Assembly (NCBI RefSeq): GCF_036858155.1
Contig: NZ_JAAEJX010000004.1
Location: forward strand, 24,635 to 88,634
DNA from: Liberibacter brunswickensis
GTDB lineage: Bacteria; Pseudomonadota; Alphaproteobacteria; Rhizobiales; Rhizobiaceae
Length of the DNA stretch: 64,000 nt
Direction of reading: 5' to 3'
In this document: piece by piece, positions 16,476 to 25,930 of the stretch
Numbering within the stretch: position 1 is the first letter of the stretch
Layout of the letters: the number at the start of each line of letters is the position of its first letter
Program-made: the position numbers and the translations under genes
The notes under the pieces: generated by a model
What the model was told of the DNA's origin: nothing
Seen by the model: only the letters and a program-made list of their open reading frames with translations
Databases searched by the model: none

Positions 16476-17363
16476 ATGAAAAACATTCTGAGACTATTTA
16501 TATTTCTTTTTTTACCATTGTCTAGTGTGACTCAAGCTGATTCTTTGAAAGTAGTTGCTTCTATTAAACCTATTCATTCAATAGTGTCTTTTATTATGAA
16601 GGGAGTAGGAAATCCTACTTTGCTTATCAAAGGGATTAGTTCTCCTCATGAATATAATTTACGTGCATCAGATGCGATGATCTTAGAGAATGCAGATGTT
16701 GTTTTTTGGCTTGGGAAGGGGATGGAGTCTTTCCTAGTGAAGCCACTCAATTCTTTAAAAAAAAATTCTATCATAGTGACCATATCAGATTACCAAGATT
16801 TACATAGGATTAAGTTTTATGATAATTTTCATCATAATGGTGGAAATCAGGTATATGATTTGCATTTATGGTTGAGTCCTTACAATGCTAAATATATAGC
16901 GCATGTCATTGCTATGGAGATGATTAAGATAGATCCTAAAAACAAGGATATTTATGAAAAGAATGAAGAAGAATTTAAGAGTAAGTTATATAAGATGGAT
17001 GAAGAATTCCATGATATATTGAGACAAGTGAAAGGAAAAAATATAATTGTTTTTCATGATGCATATCGTTATTTTGCATCTTATTATGATCTTCATATCG
17101 TTACTTTTCCTATGCGGCATTCGATTTTTATGGGTGCAAAATCTTTACAGAAAGTTAAGGATAATATTGTTCTGGATAAAACCTCTTGTATATTTTATGA
17201 TCCGGGATTTGATCCTAAGATAATAAATTATATGACGGAAGGTACTGGGATTAAATCTGCAATGCTTGATCCAGAAGGAATATTACTTGCAGAAGGTTCT
17301 GATCTTTATTTTCAACTTATGAATAATATATCTAATTCAATTGCTGAAAAATGTATTTATTAG
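16476..17363 (+). CDS. znuA: Zinc/manganese ABC transporter periplasmic binding protein
   Basis: A 295-residue cluster 9 solute-binding protein with a signal peptide (residues 1-21, ending VTQA). Metal ligands are recognisable: His in SPHEYNLRASD near residue 60, His in DLHLWLSP near 129, His in VFHDAYRYF near 193, and the late DPGFDP. The acidic His-rich loop common in zinc-specific ZnuA is short here (FHHNGGNQVYD), so manganese cannot be excluded. Divergent from znuC and convergent with gnd. Confidence 0.92.
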   Translation: MKNILRLFIFLFLPLSSVTQADSLKVVASIKPIHSIVSFIMKGVGNPTLLIKGISSPHEYNLRASDAMILENADVVFWLGKGMESFLVKPLNSLKKNSIIVTISDYQDLHRIKFYDNFHHNGGNQVYDLHLWLSPYNAKYIAHVIAMEMIKIDPKNKDIYEKNEEEFKSKLYKMDEEFHDILRQVKGKNIIVFHDAYRYFASYYDLHIVTFPMRHSIFMGAKSLQKVKDNIVLDKTSCIFYDPGFDPKIINYMTEGTGIKSAMLDPEGILLAEGSDLYFQLMNNISNSIAEKCIY

Positions 17364-17372
17364 GAGGAGAAC

Positions 17373-18785
17373 TTATGTATTCCAAGGTCCGTGGTGTTTT
17401 GATATTCCATCTTTTCTATTAAAACCATGAGATCCAAAAAAATCACGCTGTGCTTGGATGAGATTAGCAGTTCCACGATCACTTATGCATGTATCAAAAT
17501 AGGACAGGGCAGCCGATAATCCTGGTATAGGATACTTATATTTTATACATGTTGTTACTACACTTCTTAAAGAAGGGATTGTTTCCTTTAGTTTTTCTGA
17601 AATATTTTGAATATTAAGTAGGTTAGTCTTGTCAGGATTTTCTTTTAGGTGTTCTACAATATCATTAAGTAGATTCGAACGAATAATGCATCCTGCACGC
17701 CAAATACTTGCTATTGTTTCAAGGGATAGATTCCAATTATATTTTTTGAATGATTTGGCTATTACTAAAAATCCTTGAGTAAAAGATAATATTGTAGATG
17801 CGTAAATAGCATTTTCAAAATCTTTGATTAAGTTATCGAATTTTTTTATTTCGATATGAGAAGAAGGATCAAAGAAAGACTGCATATTTTTATTATCATT
17901 TCTATATAAGGAAAGGTTACGGGCGAAGACTGCAGTTTCTGTGAGTGTCATTGATGAAAATACTTTATGTCCTTCAATAATAGATCTAACTCCTGTTCCC
18001 TTCTGGGATGCCGTATCACAAATTATATCAACCATCGGTATTCCAGTTATGGGATCATATGATGATAATATTTGAGAAGTTATTTTTATCAAATATGAAC
18101 TTATTTTTCCAGTATTCCATTTTGAGAAGTATTGACTTATTTCTAAAGGTTTTTTATTTAACTTATCTCTAAAAATTCCATAAATATCTGCTATTAGTTG
18201 CATATTCGCATATTCAATTCCATTATGAATCATTTTGACAAAATGCCCTGACCCATCTGGCCCTAATAACGCACAGCAAGGGTTATTGTTATAATTTGCC
18301 GATATAGATAAAAGAATATTTTTAATATTATGATACGATTTTTCACTTCCTCCTACCATGAGTGATGCTCCGTATCTTGCTCCTTCTATCCCCCCTGATA
18401 TTCCTACTCCGACAAAAGAGATTTCCTTGTTTTTCAGTTTTAAAGATCTTTTCTCCGTGTCGGAAAAATGAGAATTTCCACCATCTAACAGTATATCTTC
18501 AGGAGATAATAGTGGTTCTAATTTTTCTATTAATTGATCGACAGGATTACCATCGGTAATCATCATAAGTATTTTACGAGGCTTTCGTACTGCGTTTACC
18601 ATTTGTTGTAGGGTTTTAGCAAAGATAAGTTGCTGAGATAATCCAGATGTTTTCTTAATAAAAATATCTGTTAGTTCAAATTCCTTATTATAAACTGCTA
18701 ATCGAAAGCCTTTATCAAGAATATTTAAAGCAAGATTTGATCCCATAGATCCAAGACCAATTATTCCAATATCCGCTTGTTTCAT
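17373..18785 (-). CDS. gnd: 6-phosphogluconate dehydrogenase (decarboxylating)
   Basis: A 470-residue cytosolic enzyme of the oxidative pentose phosphate pathway that makes ribulose 5-phosphate, CO2 and NADPH. The N-terminal NADP fold has GLGSMGSNLALNILDKG. The substrate loop LLDGGNSHFSDT, then FVGVGISGGIEGARYG and HFVKMIHNGIEYANMQ include the catalytic Lys and Glu. The C-terminal domain ends QRDFFGSHGFNRKD. Full length. It ends only nine bases from the znuA stop on the other strand. Confidence 0.95.
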   Translation of the reverse strand: MKQADIGIIGLGSMGSNLALNILDKGFRLAVYNKEFELTDIFIKKTSGLSQQLIFAKTLQQMVNAVRKPRKILMMITDGNPVDQLIEKLEPLLSPEDILLDGGNSHFSDTEKRSLKLKNKEISFVGVGISGGIEGARYGASLMVGGSEKSYHNIKNILLSISANYNNNPCCALLGPDGSGHFVKMIHNGIEYANMQLIADIYGIFRDKLNKKPLEISQYFSKWNTGKISSYLIKITSQILSSYDPITGIPMVDIICDTASQKGTGVRSIIEGHKVFSSMTLTETAVFARNLSLYRNDNKNMQSFFDPSSHIEIKKFDNLIKDFENAIYASTILSFTQGFLVIAKSFKKYNWNLSLETIASIWRAGCIIRSNLLNDIVEHLKENPDKTNLLNIQNISEKLKETIPSLRSVVTTCIKYKYPIPGLSAALSYFDTCISDRGTANLIQAQRDFFGSHGFNRKDGISKHHGPWNT

Positions 18786-18951
18786 CTAGATCCCTTAATA
18801 TTTTGTCAAAATATTGTTTTAGTAACAACTTTATTTTTTTATATAAATATCACCGTAAAGCATATCTTAAAAAATTCTATATTATAGGTAACTCTTTAAA
18901 ACGTAAATATTATAAAATATTTTGGCATATGAAACATATTTTGGAATCCAA

Positions 18952-18974
18952 AAATTATTTATCTAAAATAATTT
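18952..18974 (-). terminator. Possible terminator after rplS
   Basis: AAATTATTT (18952-18960) and AAATAATTT (18966-18974) form a nine-pair AT stem with a five-base loop, starting eight bases after the rplS stop. On the minus strand the stem runs into TTTT. A second small stem (TTTTGG/CCAAAA, 18939-18953) follows. All-AT stems are weak, hence the low score. Confidence 0.35.
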
Positions 18975-18981
18975 AATATCT

Positions 18982-19407
18982 TTACTTAGCAATCCCTTTT
19001 TTAATTATAGACGCTTTACGTGCTTCTTCATTAAGATGTTTTGCGCGTTTCCCTGTATTCTCTTTAATGCGTGCGGCTTTTCCACGTAGCTCTTGTAGAT
19101 AATACAATTTGGAACGACGAACTTTCCCGCGACGTATTACAGTAATATCCTGTATCATTGGAGAATATAGAGGAAACAAACGATTCATACCTTCTCCATA
19201 ACTAATTTTTCTAACAGTAAAATTCTTATTAATTCCTCGTCCAGAACATGCGATACATATTCCTTCGTAAGATTGAGTTCTGGTTTTATCACCTTCTACA
19301 ATAATTGTTTTTACACAGATTGTGTCTCCTGAAGAGAATTTAGGAATGGCTCTCTTTGATTCTATTCTAGCCATTTCCTTATGATCTAATTCGTCAATTA
19401 TATTCAT
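18982..19407 (-). CDS. rplS: 50S ribosomal protein L19
   Basis: A 141-residue L19 that sits at the interface of the ribosomal subunits. The family core is clear: FSSGDTICVKTIIVEGDKTR, then QSYEGICIACSGRGIN, FTVRKISYGEGMNRLFPLYS and the basic RRGKVRRSKLYYLQELRGKA. A basic C-terminal extension of about 20 residues is normal for alphaproteobacteria. Last gene of the ffh-rpsP-rimM-trmD-rplS string. Confidence 0.97.
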   Translation of the reverse strand: MNIIDELDHKEMARIESKRAIPKFSSGDTICVKTIIVEGDKTRTQSYEGICIACSGRGINKNFTVRKISYGEGMNRLFPLYSPMIQDITVIRRGKVRRSKLYYLQELRGKAARIKENTGKRAKHLNEEARKASIIKKGIAK

Positions 19408-19479
19408 CTATTTTCTCCATTAATTATATTTGTAAAGTGTTGTTTAATTTTGAAATTTATCACATTAATTTTTGTAATA

Positions 19480-20190
19480 CTATTGCTCATTTAGTATAAC
19501 TTTCTTTAAAAGAAGATCAGGCCTATGTTTTTTCGTTAACGCTACTGATTGTTCTTCACGCCATTTCCTTATCTTTTCATGATCACCAGAATTAAGTATG
19601 GAAGGTATCGCCAATCCTTCCCAAATTTTAGGTCTGGTATATTGGGGAAATTCTAAAAGACCGTTTTCAAAGCTTTCATGAATCGCTGACTTCTTATTAC
19701 CTAAAACCCCTGGAAGAAGGCGTACTACAACATCAAGTAGGATAAGAGCAGCAGGTTCTCCGCCAGACAGTATATAATCTCCTATGGAAATCTCTTCAAG
19801 ATTACGTGCTTGAACTATACGCTCATCTATTCCTTCAAAATGACCACATACAATAATGAAACCAGAGTTATTTGCAAGTTGTCGTGCTCGTTCTTGTGTT
19901 AAAGGTTTGCCACGAGGGCTCATGAGGATTCGAGGGATATCGTCTTGCATGTATTTAGATAACGTGTAATCGATTGCTTTCCCTAGGATATCTGCTCTAA
20001 GTATCATTCCCGCTCCACCACCTGCGGGAGTATCATCTACGCTACGGTGTCTATCTGTAGCAAAATTACGTATTTGTATCGCATCAATTGACCACAAGTT
20101 GCACGATAGTGCTTTCCCTGCCATAGATTTTCCCAAATGTCCTGGAAACATTTCTGGATAGAGAGTGATTATGCTTACATGTAAAGTCAA
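19480..20190 (-). CDS. trmD: tRNA (guanine-N1)-methyltransferase
   Basis: A 236-residue SPOUT-fold enzyme that methylates G37 of tRNAs with S-adenosylmethionine, preventing frameshifts. The trefoil-knot binding segments are visible: DDTPAGGGAGMILRAD, MSPRGKPLTQERA, IIVCGHFEGIDERI and ISIGDYILSGGEPAAL, then VVRLLPGVLGN. Length is normal. Its start overlaps the rimM stop by four bases. Confidence 0.97.
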   Translation of the reverse strand: MTLHVSIITLYPEMFPGHLGKSMAGKALSCNLWSIDAIQIRNFATDRHRSVDDTPAGGGAGMILRADILGKAIDYTLSKYMQDDIPRILMSPRGKPLTQERARQLANNSGFIIVCGHFEGIDERIVQARNLEEISIGDYILSGGEPAALILLDVVVRLLPGVLGNKKSAIHESFENGLLEFPQYTRPKIWEGLAIPSILNSGDHEKIRKWREEQSVALTKKHRPDLLLKKVILNEQ

Positions 20191-20768
20191 GATATTCCCT
20201 CAATTGATTCGGGTGGGCAATCATGATTTTCGTCTATATTGTCTACTCCTGCAGCAATTTTATCAATTAATATTTTATTGTTCTGTATATCGACATTTAA
20301 TATTGCGCATTTATTAAAGGGTATCATATAAGTTTTATCCGCAGAATTTTTTATTTCAAGCATAGATCCTGCACCGAAATTATAAATTGCACATACTTTG
20401 CCATAGTATCTTCCTTGAAGATCAAATGTTTCCATTTCTTCTAGGTCGGCATTGAAGAATTCATCATCTTCTAATTCTTCGTCTTTGAAATCTTTTCTTT
20501 TAGCATATAGTTTTAAATTACGGAGATTAGATGCTGAATTGACATCATCTATTCCATCCAATGCAACGATTAACCTTTCTTTTTGACGATACATCTTTAA
20601 TATTTTAATCTCACGATTATAATTTGAATATAAAGAATAACGACTTAATTCCATAGGATTATTTGCATACGAATTAATATATACTTCCCCTTTCAGACCA
20701 TGTGTCTTTCCTATAGTGGCCATTAGAATCATCTTATCAAGTTTGATCACTACACATACCTCATGCAA
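20187..20768 (-). CDS. rimM: Ribosome maturation factor RimM
   Basis: A 193-residue 16S rRNA-processing factor that binds S19 in the 30S head. The N-terminal domain has MATIGKTHGLKGEVYINSY; the middle reads IVALDGIDDVNSASNLRN; the PRC-barrel domain begins GRYYGKVCAIYNFGAGSMLE with the end MIPFNKCAILNVDIQNNKIL. The true start may lie a few codons in (GTG giving MIKLDKMILMA). The C-terminal tail PPESIEGIS is short. Confidence 0.92.
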   Translation of the reverse strand: MHEVCVVIKLDKMILMATIGKTHGLKGEVYINSYANNPMELSRYSLYSNYNREIKILKMYRQKERLIVALDGIDDVNSASNLRNLKLYAKRKDFKDEELEDDEFFNADLEEMETFDLQGRYYGKVCAIYNFGAGSMLEIKNSADKTYMIPFNKCAILNVDIQNNKILIDKIAAGVDNIDENHDCPPESIEGIS

Positions 20769-20843
20769 GAATCAAACAAAAATGTATGTTTAAATATGTC
20801 AAAAAACAAATCATTAATCTTAATTGCAACAATATCATGTTTG

Positions 20844-21191
20844 TTAGATAGTTTGTCCTTTGTTTTTTTTCTTTTCTTCAAGACGTTCTATTGTTTTCTT
20901 ATTAGGTAGTCCTTTTATAGGATTGTTTTTGGGATCACGATTTATTAAACCTGATTGATTCAGGAAGAAAAGAACTCGATCTGTTGGTTTTGCGCCCACT
21001 TTCATCCAATATTGAATACGTTCAAAATTCAAATTAACTCTTTTGGGATCATCTTTTTTTAAAGTTGGGCTCCAAGTTCCAAGTTTTTCTATAAATTTTC
21101 CGTCACGTGGGCTACGAGAATTAGCCGCCACAATAAAATAATAGTGACGATGTTTAGAGCCCCCGCAAGCGAGACGAATTTTTACTGGCAT
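20844..21191 (-). CDS. rpsP: 30S ribosomal protein S16
   Basis: A 115-residue S16. Its start VKIRLACGGSKHRHYYFIV, the SRSPRDGKFIEKLGTWSPT stretch and ERIQYWMKVGAKPTDRVLFF are the family's conserved parts. The Lys/Glu-rich C-terminal tail (KKTIERLEEKKKNKGQ) is typical of alphaproteobacteria. TAAGGAGAG gives a strong ribosome-binding site ahead of the ATG. Confidence 0.97.
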   Translation of the reverse strand: MPVKIRLACGGSKHRHYYFIVAANSRSPRDGKFIEKLGTWSPTLKKDDPKRVNLNFERIQYWMKVGAKPTDRVLFFLNQSGLINRDPKNNPIKGLPNKKTIERLEEKKKNKGQTI

Positions 21192-21574
21192 TAATAACTC
21201 TCCTTAGAATAATGAATCTCAAGTTGACGATAGTTTTAGTTAGACGATTTTTTATATCCATGTTTGAGATATACAATTATCTTGAAATCATCAAGATCAC
21301 AATACATTTAAACAGTGTTTTAGTATATGGATAGTAATTACAAATACATCATTGATATATTAAAATTATATTTTATGTGGTTATCATAAAATCAATAAAG
21401 CATTATTTTTTTTTAATTGTTCCTTCTTTTTGAAATATTATAAGAATATATATCAACATTATTTCTATATCAAATTTTATTCTTTATATGATAGTTTTTA
21501 GCAGGAATTATATGATTTAAGATATAATATTTTATTACGAGTAGTTTCAGATTGAGTGATTGGTAGTTTATTAT
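21192..21574. other. Gap between ffh and rpsP
   Basis: No gene in 383 bases. A seven-pair stem ATCTTGA/TCAAGAT (21279-21297) lies in what would be the rpsP leader, about 90 bases before its start. Whether it ends ffh transcription or controls rpsP cannot be told; it has no T tract on the minus strand. Confidence 0.4.
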
Positions 21575-22957
21575 TCATGGGAACCTTCCATTTTTGCCAA
21601 ATCCTATTTTCCCTTTTATAGCTCCCATTATTTGTTGAGTTAGCGCATTCTCGCCGCCAAAGCCTTTTGTATTGCGCATCATGTCTGCTATTTGTTTATA
21701 TAATTTCAAAAGCTTATTTATTCTTACGGCATCAGTTCCTGACCCTGATGCTATGCGCTTTTTGCGAGAGTGCTTTATAATGCTTGGATTAGCCCTCTCT
21801 TCTTTGGTCATAGAAGAAATAATTGCGATATTATGAATGATGGTTTTGTCATTAAAGCTGGATGGAATGATGTTTTGTTTGGAAGAGTTCATTCCAGGTA
21901 ACATGCGTAATAGAGAATGCATACCTCCTATTTTTTGTGCTTGACGAAACTGTTCTGCTAAATCTTCAAGATCAAATTTACCTTTAGCAATTTTTTTAGC
22001 GGTTAAAGACGCCTTTTCTTCATCTAAGGTACGAGCTGCTTTTTCAACTAGAGACACTATATCGCCCATGCCGAGTATTGTATTTGCAATTCTATCTGGA
22101 AAGAAGTTTTCTAAATCATCTATTTTTTCTCCTGTCCCTATAGCTTTAATGGGCTTTCCTGTGATGGCGCGCATTGATAAAGCTGCTCCACCGCGGCCAT
22201 CACCATCCATGCGGGTGAGAATAATTCCTGTAAGGTCGATTTTTTTATCAAAATTCCTAGCAATATTAACGGAATCTTGTCCTGTTAAAGAGTCTGCTAC
22301 AAGTAAAATTTCATGAGGGTTGGTTAGAGATTTAATATCACTTATTTCTTGCATAAGATAATCGTCAACATGATTACGTCCTGCTGTATCTAGAATAACA
22401 ATATCATAACCACCATCGGCTGCGTTTTTTATTGCACGCTTTGCTATTTCTATGGGAGATTGTTTTGGAATAATCTTGAGAGTATCAATTTGAATTTTTT
22501 CTCCAAGATATCTTAATTGCTCCTGTGCGGCTGGACGATGTATATCAAGAGAAGCCATTAATGTTTTTTTGTTTTTTGTAATTTTTAGATTATGTGCAAT
22601 TTTAGCAGCTGTTGTCGTTTTTCCAGATCCTTGAAGTCCGACGAGCATTATTACTAGAGGTGCTGGGGCATTGAGATTTAATTCTACTTTTTCTTTGCCT
22701 AGGATTTCAATAAGTTCGTCATGGACAATTTTTACAACCATTTGTCCAGGTTGAATACTTTTAAGAACTTTCTCTCCTACAGCTTTTTCTTGAACTCTTT
22801 TGTTTAGGGTTTGGACTACTTCAAGTGATACATCTGCTTCTAAAAAAGTACGGCGTATTTCTCGTAAAGTTTGAGAAATATCCTTTTCTGACAAACTTCC
22901 TCTCCAAGTAATATTTTTAAAAATAGATCCGAGGCGTTCTTGTAAATTGTCAAACAC
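21575..22957 (-). CDS. ffh: Signal recognition particle protein Ffh
   Basis: A 460-residue SRP GTPase that binds signal sequences and 4.5S RNA and delivers ribosomes to FtsY. N domain 1-90; G domain with P-loop VGLQGSGKTTTAAKIAHNL, then DIHRPAAQEQLRYLG, ILDTAGR, LTRMDGDGRGGAALS and the closing GTGEKIDDLENFFPDR. The M domain has the RNA-binding IASGSGTDAVRINKLLKLY, then a short Met-containing end. The partner receptor gene ftsY is 1.3 kb away on the other strand. It heads the ribosomal-maturation string. Confidence 0.96.
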   Translation of the reverse strand: MFDNLQERLGSIFKNITWRGSLSEKDISQTLREIRRTFLEADVSLEVVQTLNKRVQEKAVGEKVLKSIQPGQMVVKIVHDELIEILGKEKVELNLNAPAPLVIMLVGLQGSGKTTTAAKIAHNLKITKNKKTLMASLDIHRPAAQEQLRYLGEKIQIDTLKIIPKQSPIEIAKRAIKNAADGGYDIVILDTAGRNHVDDYLMQEISDIKSLTNPHEILLVADSLTGQDSVNIARNFDKKIDLTGIILTRMDGDGRGGAALSMRAITGKPIKAIGTGEKIDDLENFFPDRIANTILGMGDIVSLVEKAARTLDEEKASLTAKKIAKGKFDLEDLAEQFRQAQKIGGMHSLLRMLPGMNSSKQNIIPSSFNDKTIIHNIAIISSMTKEERANPSIIKHSRKKRIASGSGTDAVRINKLLKLYKQIADMMRNTKGFGGENALTQQIMGAIKGKIGFGKNGRFP

Positions 22958-23188
22958 TGCTTTTTACCTTATGATGATAATTTCATTTTTATTATGAGTG
23001 TTATATTTTAATAATAAACTCATTAGTTTCCAAAGGGTATATTTTCAAAAAAATTTTATTCAATATAACATAGTAAGCTTGCAACTAAAACATTGAAATT
23101 TTTATGAGTCAAGTTCTGAATGTATTGAGTAAATAATGTTAATATCCACTTTTATAGTAGATAGATAAGTTTCGCTTAAGGGGAAAAC

Positions 23189-24064
23189 ATGCGGTCTCCT
23201 GTTGTAGATTTTGCAAAGATGGAAGGTATAGGAAACAAGATTCTTGTTGTTGATATGCGTGGTTGTATTGAAAGTATATCTTTAGATGTAATCAAGATTT
23301 TATCTATGGATAGTAGTACTAATTTTGATCAAATTATGTCCATTCACGATTCGCAAGATAAATTTTTTGATGCTTTTATCCGTATTATAAATAACGATGG
23401 ATCTGAAGCTCAATCTTGTGGAAATGGTATGCGTTGTGTAGTGCGTTTTCTTTTGAATAAAATAAAGAAAAAAGATTTTACCTTTAAAACTATAAGAGGA
23501 ATTATTACAGCTAAAGAAAACAGCGATAGATCAATCTCTGTTGATATGGGTGAGCCAATTTTTAATTTTTATTATATTCCTTTGGCTAAACCATTTGATG
23601 ATGCTGATAGGTATCAATTTTGCATTGGTCCTATCAATAATTTGTATTTACAATCTCCTTTTGTGGTTTCTATGGGCAATCCGCATGCAATTTTTTTTGT
23701 AGAAGATGATATATTTAAGTATGATCTTGTTGGCTTTGGCCAGCATTTAGAAAGCCATGTACTGTTTCCTGAAGGTGTTAATCTTTCAATAGCTCGTGTT
23801 AATTCTCCTTCATCTATTGATTTACGAACTTGGGAGCGTGGTGTAGGTTTAACTGCTGCCTGTGGATCTGCAGCTTGTGCTTCTGTAGTTGCATCTGGGT
23901 CTTTGGGAAAAACAGACCGTATAGTATCTGTTAAGATGCTAGGAGGGAAGCTTATGATCGAATGGAGTCACAATAACCATGTTTTTATGACTGGAGACGC
24001 CAATAAAGAATGGGATGGAAAGCTAGATGTTAAAACGGGAAAATGGATAAAAAATAAATTTTAA
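23189..24064 (+). CDS. dapF: Diaminopimelate epimerase
   Basis: A 291-residue cofactor-free epimerase that converts LL- to meso-diaminopimelate for peptidoglycan and lysine. The two catalytic cysteines are C77 in AQSCGNGMRC and C225 in LTAACGSAAC; E217 in WERGVG is also kept. AAGGGGAAAAC gives a strong ribosome-binding site. With lysA in the same window, the last two steps of lysine synthesis are both present. Confidence 0.96.
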   Translation: MRSPVVDFAKMEGIGNKILVVDMRGCIESISLDVIKILSMDSSTNFDQIMSIHDSQDKFFDAFIRIINNDGSEAQSCGNGMRCVVRFLLNKIKKKDFTFKTIRGIITAKENSDRSISVDMGEPIFNFYYIPLAKPFDDADRYQFCIGPINNLYLQSPFVVSMGNPHAIFFVEDDIFKYDLVGFGQHLESHVLFPEGVNLSIARVNSPSSIDLRTWERGVGLTAACGSAACASVVASGSLGKTDRIVSVKMLGGKLMIEWSHNNHVFMTGDANKEWDGKLDVKTGKWIKNKF

Positions 24065-24263
24065 AGGTGTTTTCGTTTTTTTTTAATTTATGGCAGTTTA
24101 TTGATAGTATAGATAGAAAAATATATTTTTTTAAATGAAGATCTTATCTTTTATGTATTTATCTAATGATATAAATTTTGTATTTGTAAAATACAAAAAG
24201 CAATATTTGTTCTGTTTTTGAAATTGTAATGATAAATTTTTTGGATGATAGTTGGAGAGCGTA

Positions 24264-25229
24264 TTGACAAACAAAAAAGTAACATTTGATCCTTTGTCTT
24301 GGATGCGAAAATTAGCAAAAGGATTTTCTTCTACTTCTTCAAGGTTGAAAGAAGGGATCGCGGATATAATATTGACTAGAAGACTTGATAATAGTGTTCG
24401 AGAAGAGTTAGAAGATCTCTTAATTTCTTCTGATATAGGGGTCGATATTGCTCATAGAATAGTAGAGGAATTGCTTAAAAATCGTTATGACAAAGATGTA
24501 ACTATTCAACGTGTATTGCGAGATTTATCTGAACATATTTATAAAATGTTAATGCCAATTTCCAAACCTTTCGAATTAGACTTTGCATACAGACCGCATG
24601 TTATTCTTGTTGTCGGGGTGAATGGTGTAGGAAAGACAACTGCTATTGGTAAGTTGTCGAAAAAAATATCAGATTCTGGCTTAAAAGTAATGCTTGCAGC
24701 AGGAGATACTTTTCGTTCTGCAGCTATTGATCAACTTAAAATTTGGGCAGATCGTACATCTGCTGATTTCGTTAGTTCTGAGATTGGATCTGATGCTGCT
24801 GCTCTTGCATATGAATCTTTAAAGAGAGCACAAGAAAAGAAGGTAGATGTTTTAATTATTGATACTGCTGGTCGCCTCCATAATAATTCTATGCTTATGG
24901 CAGGCATTGGTAAGATGATTAGAGTATTAAAACGTTTGGATCCGTATGCTCCTCATAGTGTGCTTCAAGTTTTGGATGCTACAACTGGGCAAAATGCTTT
25001 ACGTCAAGTAGAAATGTTTCGTGATATTGCTGGTACAACGGGACTTATTATGTCAAAGATGGATGGTACAGCAAGAGGAGGAGAGCTGGTTTCTATAGTT
25101 GTCAAATATAAAATTCCTGTTTATTTTTTAGGAGTTGGAGAGGGGGTTGAGGATCTGGAGTCTTTTGCGGCAAAAGATTTTTCTGATGCTATTACTGGCT
25201 GTTTAAGTCATGATGAGGTAAAAACATGA
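24264..25229 (+). CDS. ftsY: Signal recognition particle receptor FtsY
   Basis: About 321 residues. It is the membrane receptor for SRP. The short N-terminus (no acidic A domain) is usual for alphaproteobacteria. NG domain: ADIILTRRLDNSVREELEDL, P-loop GVNGVGKTTAIGKL, AGDTFRSAAIDQLKIW, LIIDTAGRLHNNSML, SKMDGTARGGELVSIV and GVGEGVEDLESF. I prefer the TTG at 24264 because GGAGAG lies five bases upstream; another TTG at 24252 is in frame. Overlaps the next gene by four bases. In relatives a MiaB-like gene often lies between dapF and ftsY; it is absent here. Confidence 0.94.
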   Translation: MTNKKVTFDPLSWMRKLAKGFSSTSSRLKEGIADIILTRRLDNSVREELEDLLISSDIGVDIAHRIVEELLKNRYDKDVTIQRVLRDLSEHIYKMLMPISKPFELDFAYRPHVILVVGVNGVGKTTAIGKLSKKISDSGLKVMLAAGDTFRSAAIDQLKIWADRTSADFVSSEIGSDAAALAYESLKRAQEKKVDVLIIDTAGRLHNNSMLMAGIGKMIRVLKRLDPYAPHSVLQVLDATTGQNALRQVEMFRDIAGTTGLIMSKMDGTARGGELVSIVVKYKIPVYFLGVGEGVEDLESFAAKDFSDAITGCLSHDEVKT

Positions 25230-25834
25230 GTTCATCGCAATCACAAAATAAAATCGTTTATTTTTTATTAGAAATCGGCCCTGGAATAATCTTTTGGTTA
25301 TGTAATGTCTATGGAGGGAAAATATTACTTTATTTCCCTGTCTTATCACATTTAGGTAGTTCGATTTTTTTCTCTACTTTAATATTTATGGTTCTAACAA
25401 TCATATCATTAGGGATTTTTTGGATTGTCTTTCGTGAAGTTAGGATGGTTCCAATTATTTCTGGTATATGCGTATTAGTATTTGGTGGCTTAACGGTTTG
25501 GTTCCGTGATGAATCATTTATAAAAATGAAGCCTACATTTTTCTATTCTGTTTTTTCTATTGTTTTGTTTGTTGGTAATCTTTTTGGGAAAAGTTTTGTC
25601 AGATTTTTTCTTGCTCAAGTTATATCCTTAGATCCAATAGGTTGGAGTAAACTTACTTTTCGGTGGGCATGTTTTTTCTTGTTTTTAGCTTTTTTAAATG
25701 AGATTGTATGGCGGAATTTTTCTACAGAAACATGGATCTTTTTTAAAGCAATGGGAACATTCCCTATTTTTATTATATTTGGTATATTTCAGATAAACAT
25801 AATTAATAAGCATTCTATTATTTATGAAGAATAA
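25226..25834 (+). CDS. Inner-membrane septation protein A (YciB/IspZ family)
   Basis: A 202-residue protein with five or six hydrophobic helices. Family marks are LLEIGPGIIFWLCNVYGGKI near the start, VFGGLTVWFRDESFIKMKPT in the middle and WARCFFLFLA-like RWACFFLFLAFLNEIVWRNF later. YciB proteins are linked to cell division and envelope integrity, but the mechanism is not settled. The ftsY stop and its start overlap (ATGA), matching the gene order I recall in Rhizobiales. Confidence 0.9.
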   Translation: MSSSQSQNKIVYFLLEIGPGIIFWLCNVYGGKILLYFPVLSHLGSSIFFSTLIFMVLTIISLGIFWIVFREVRMVPIISGICVLVFGGLTVWFRDESFIKMKPTFFYSVFSIVLFVGNLFGKSFVRFFLAQVISLDPIGWSKLTFRWACFFLFLAFLNEIVWRNFSTETWIFFKAMGTFPIFIIFGIFQINIINKHSIIYEE

Positions 25835-25853
25835 TACGAGCGTTATTTATTAT

Positions 25854-25930
25854 TGGAGCCACTTACGCGAATCGAACACGTGACCTCATCATTACGAATG
25901 ATGCGCTCTATCCAACTGAGCTAAAGTGGC
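25854..25930 (-). tRNA. tRNA-Thr (anticodon CGU)
   Basis: Read on the minus strand, GCCACTT pairs with AAGTGGC as acceptor stem, GCTC/GAGC forms the D stem, CATCA/TGATG the anticodon stem with loop TTCGTAA, and ACGTG/CGCGT the T stem (one wobble) with loop TTCGATT. The anticodon CGU reads ACG threonine codons. The 3' CCA is encoded (TGG at 25854-25856). Confidence 0.96.
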
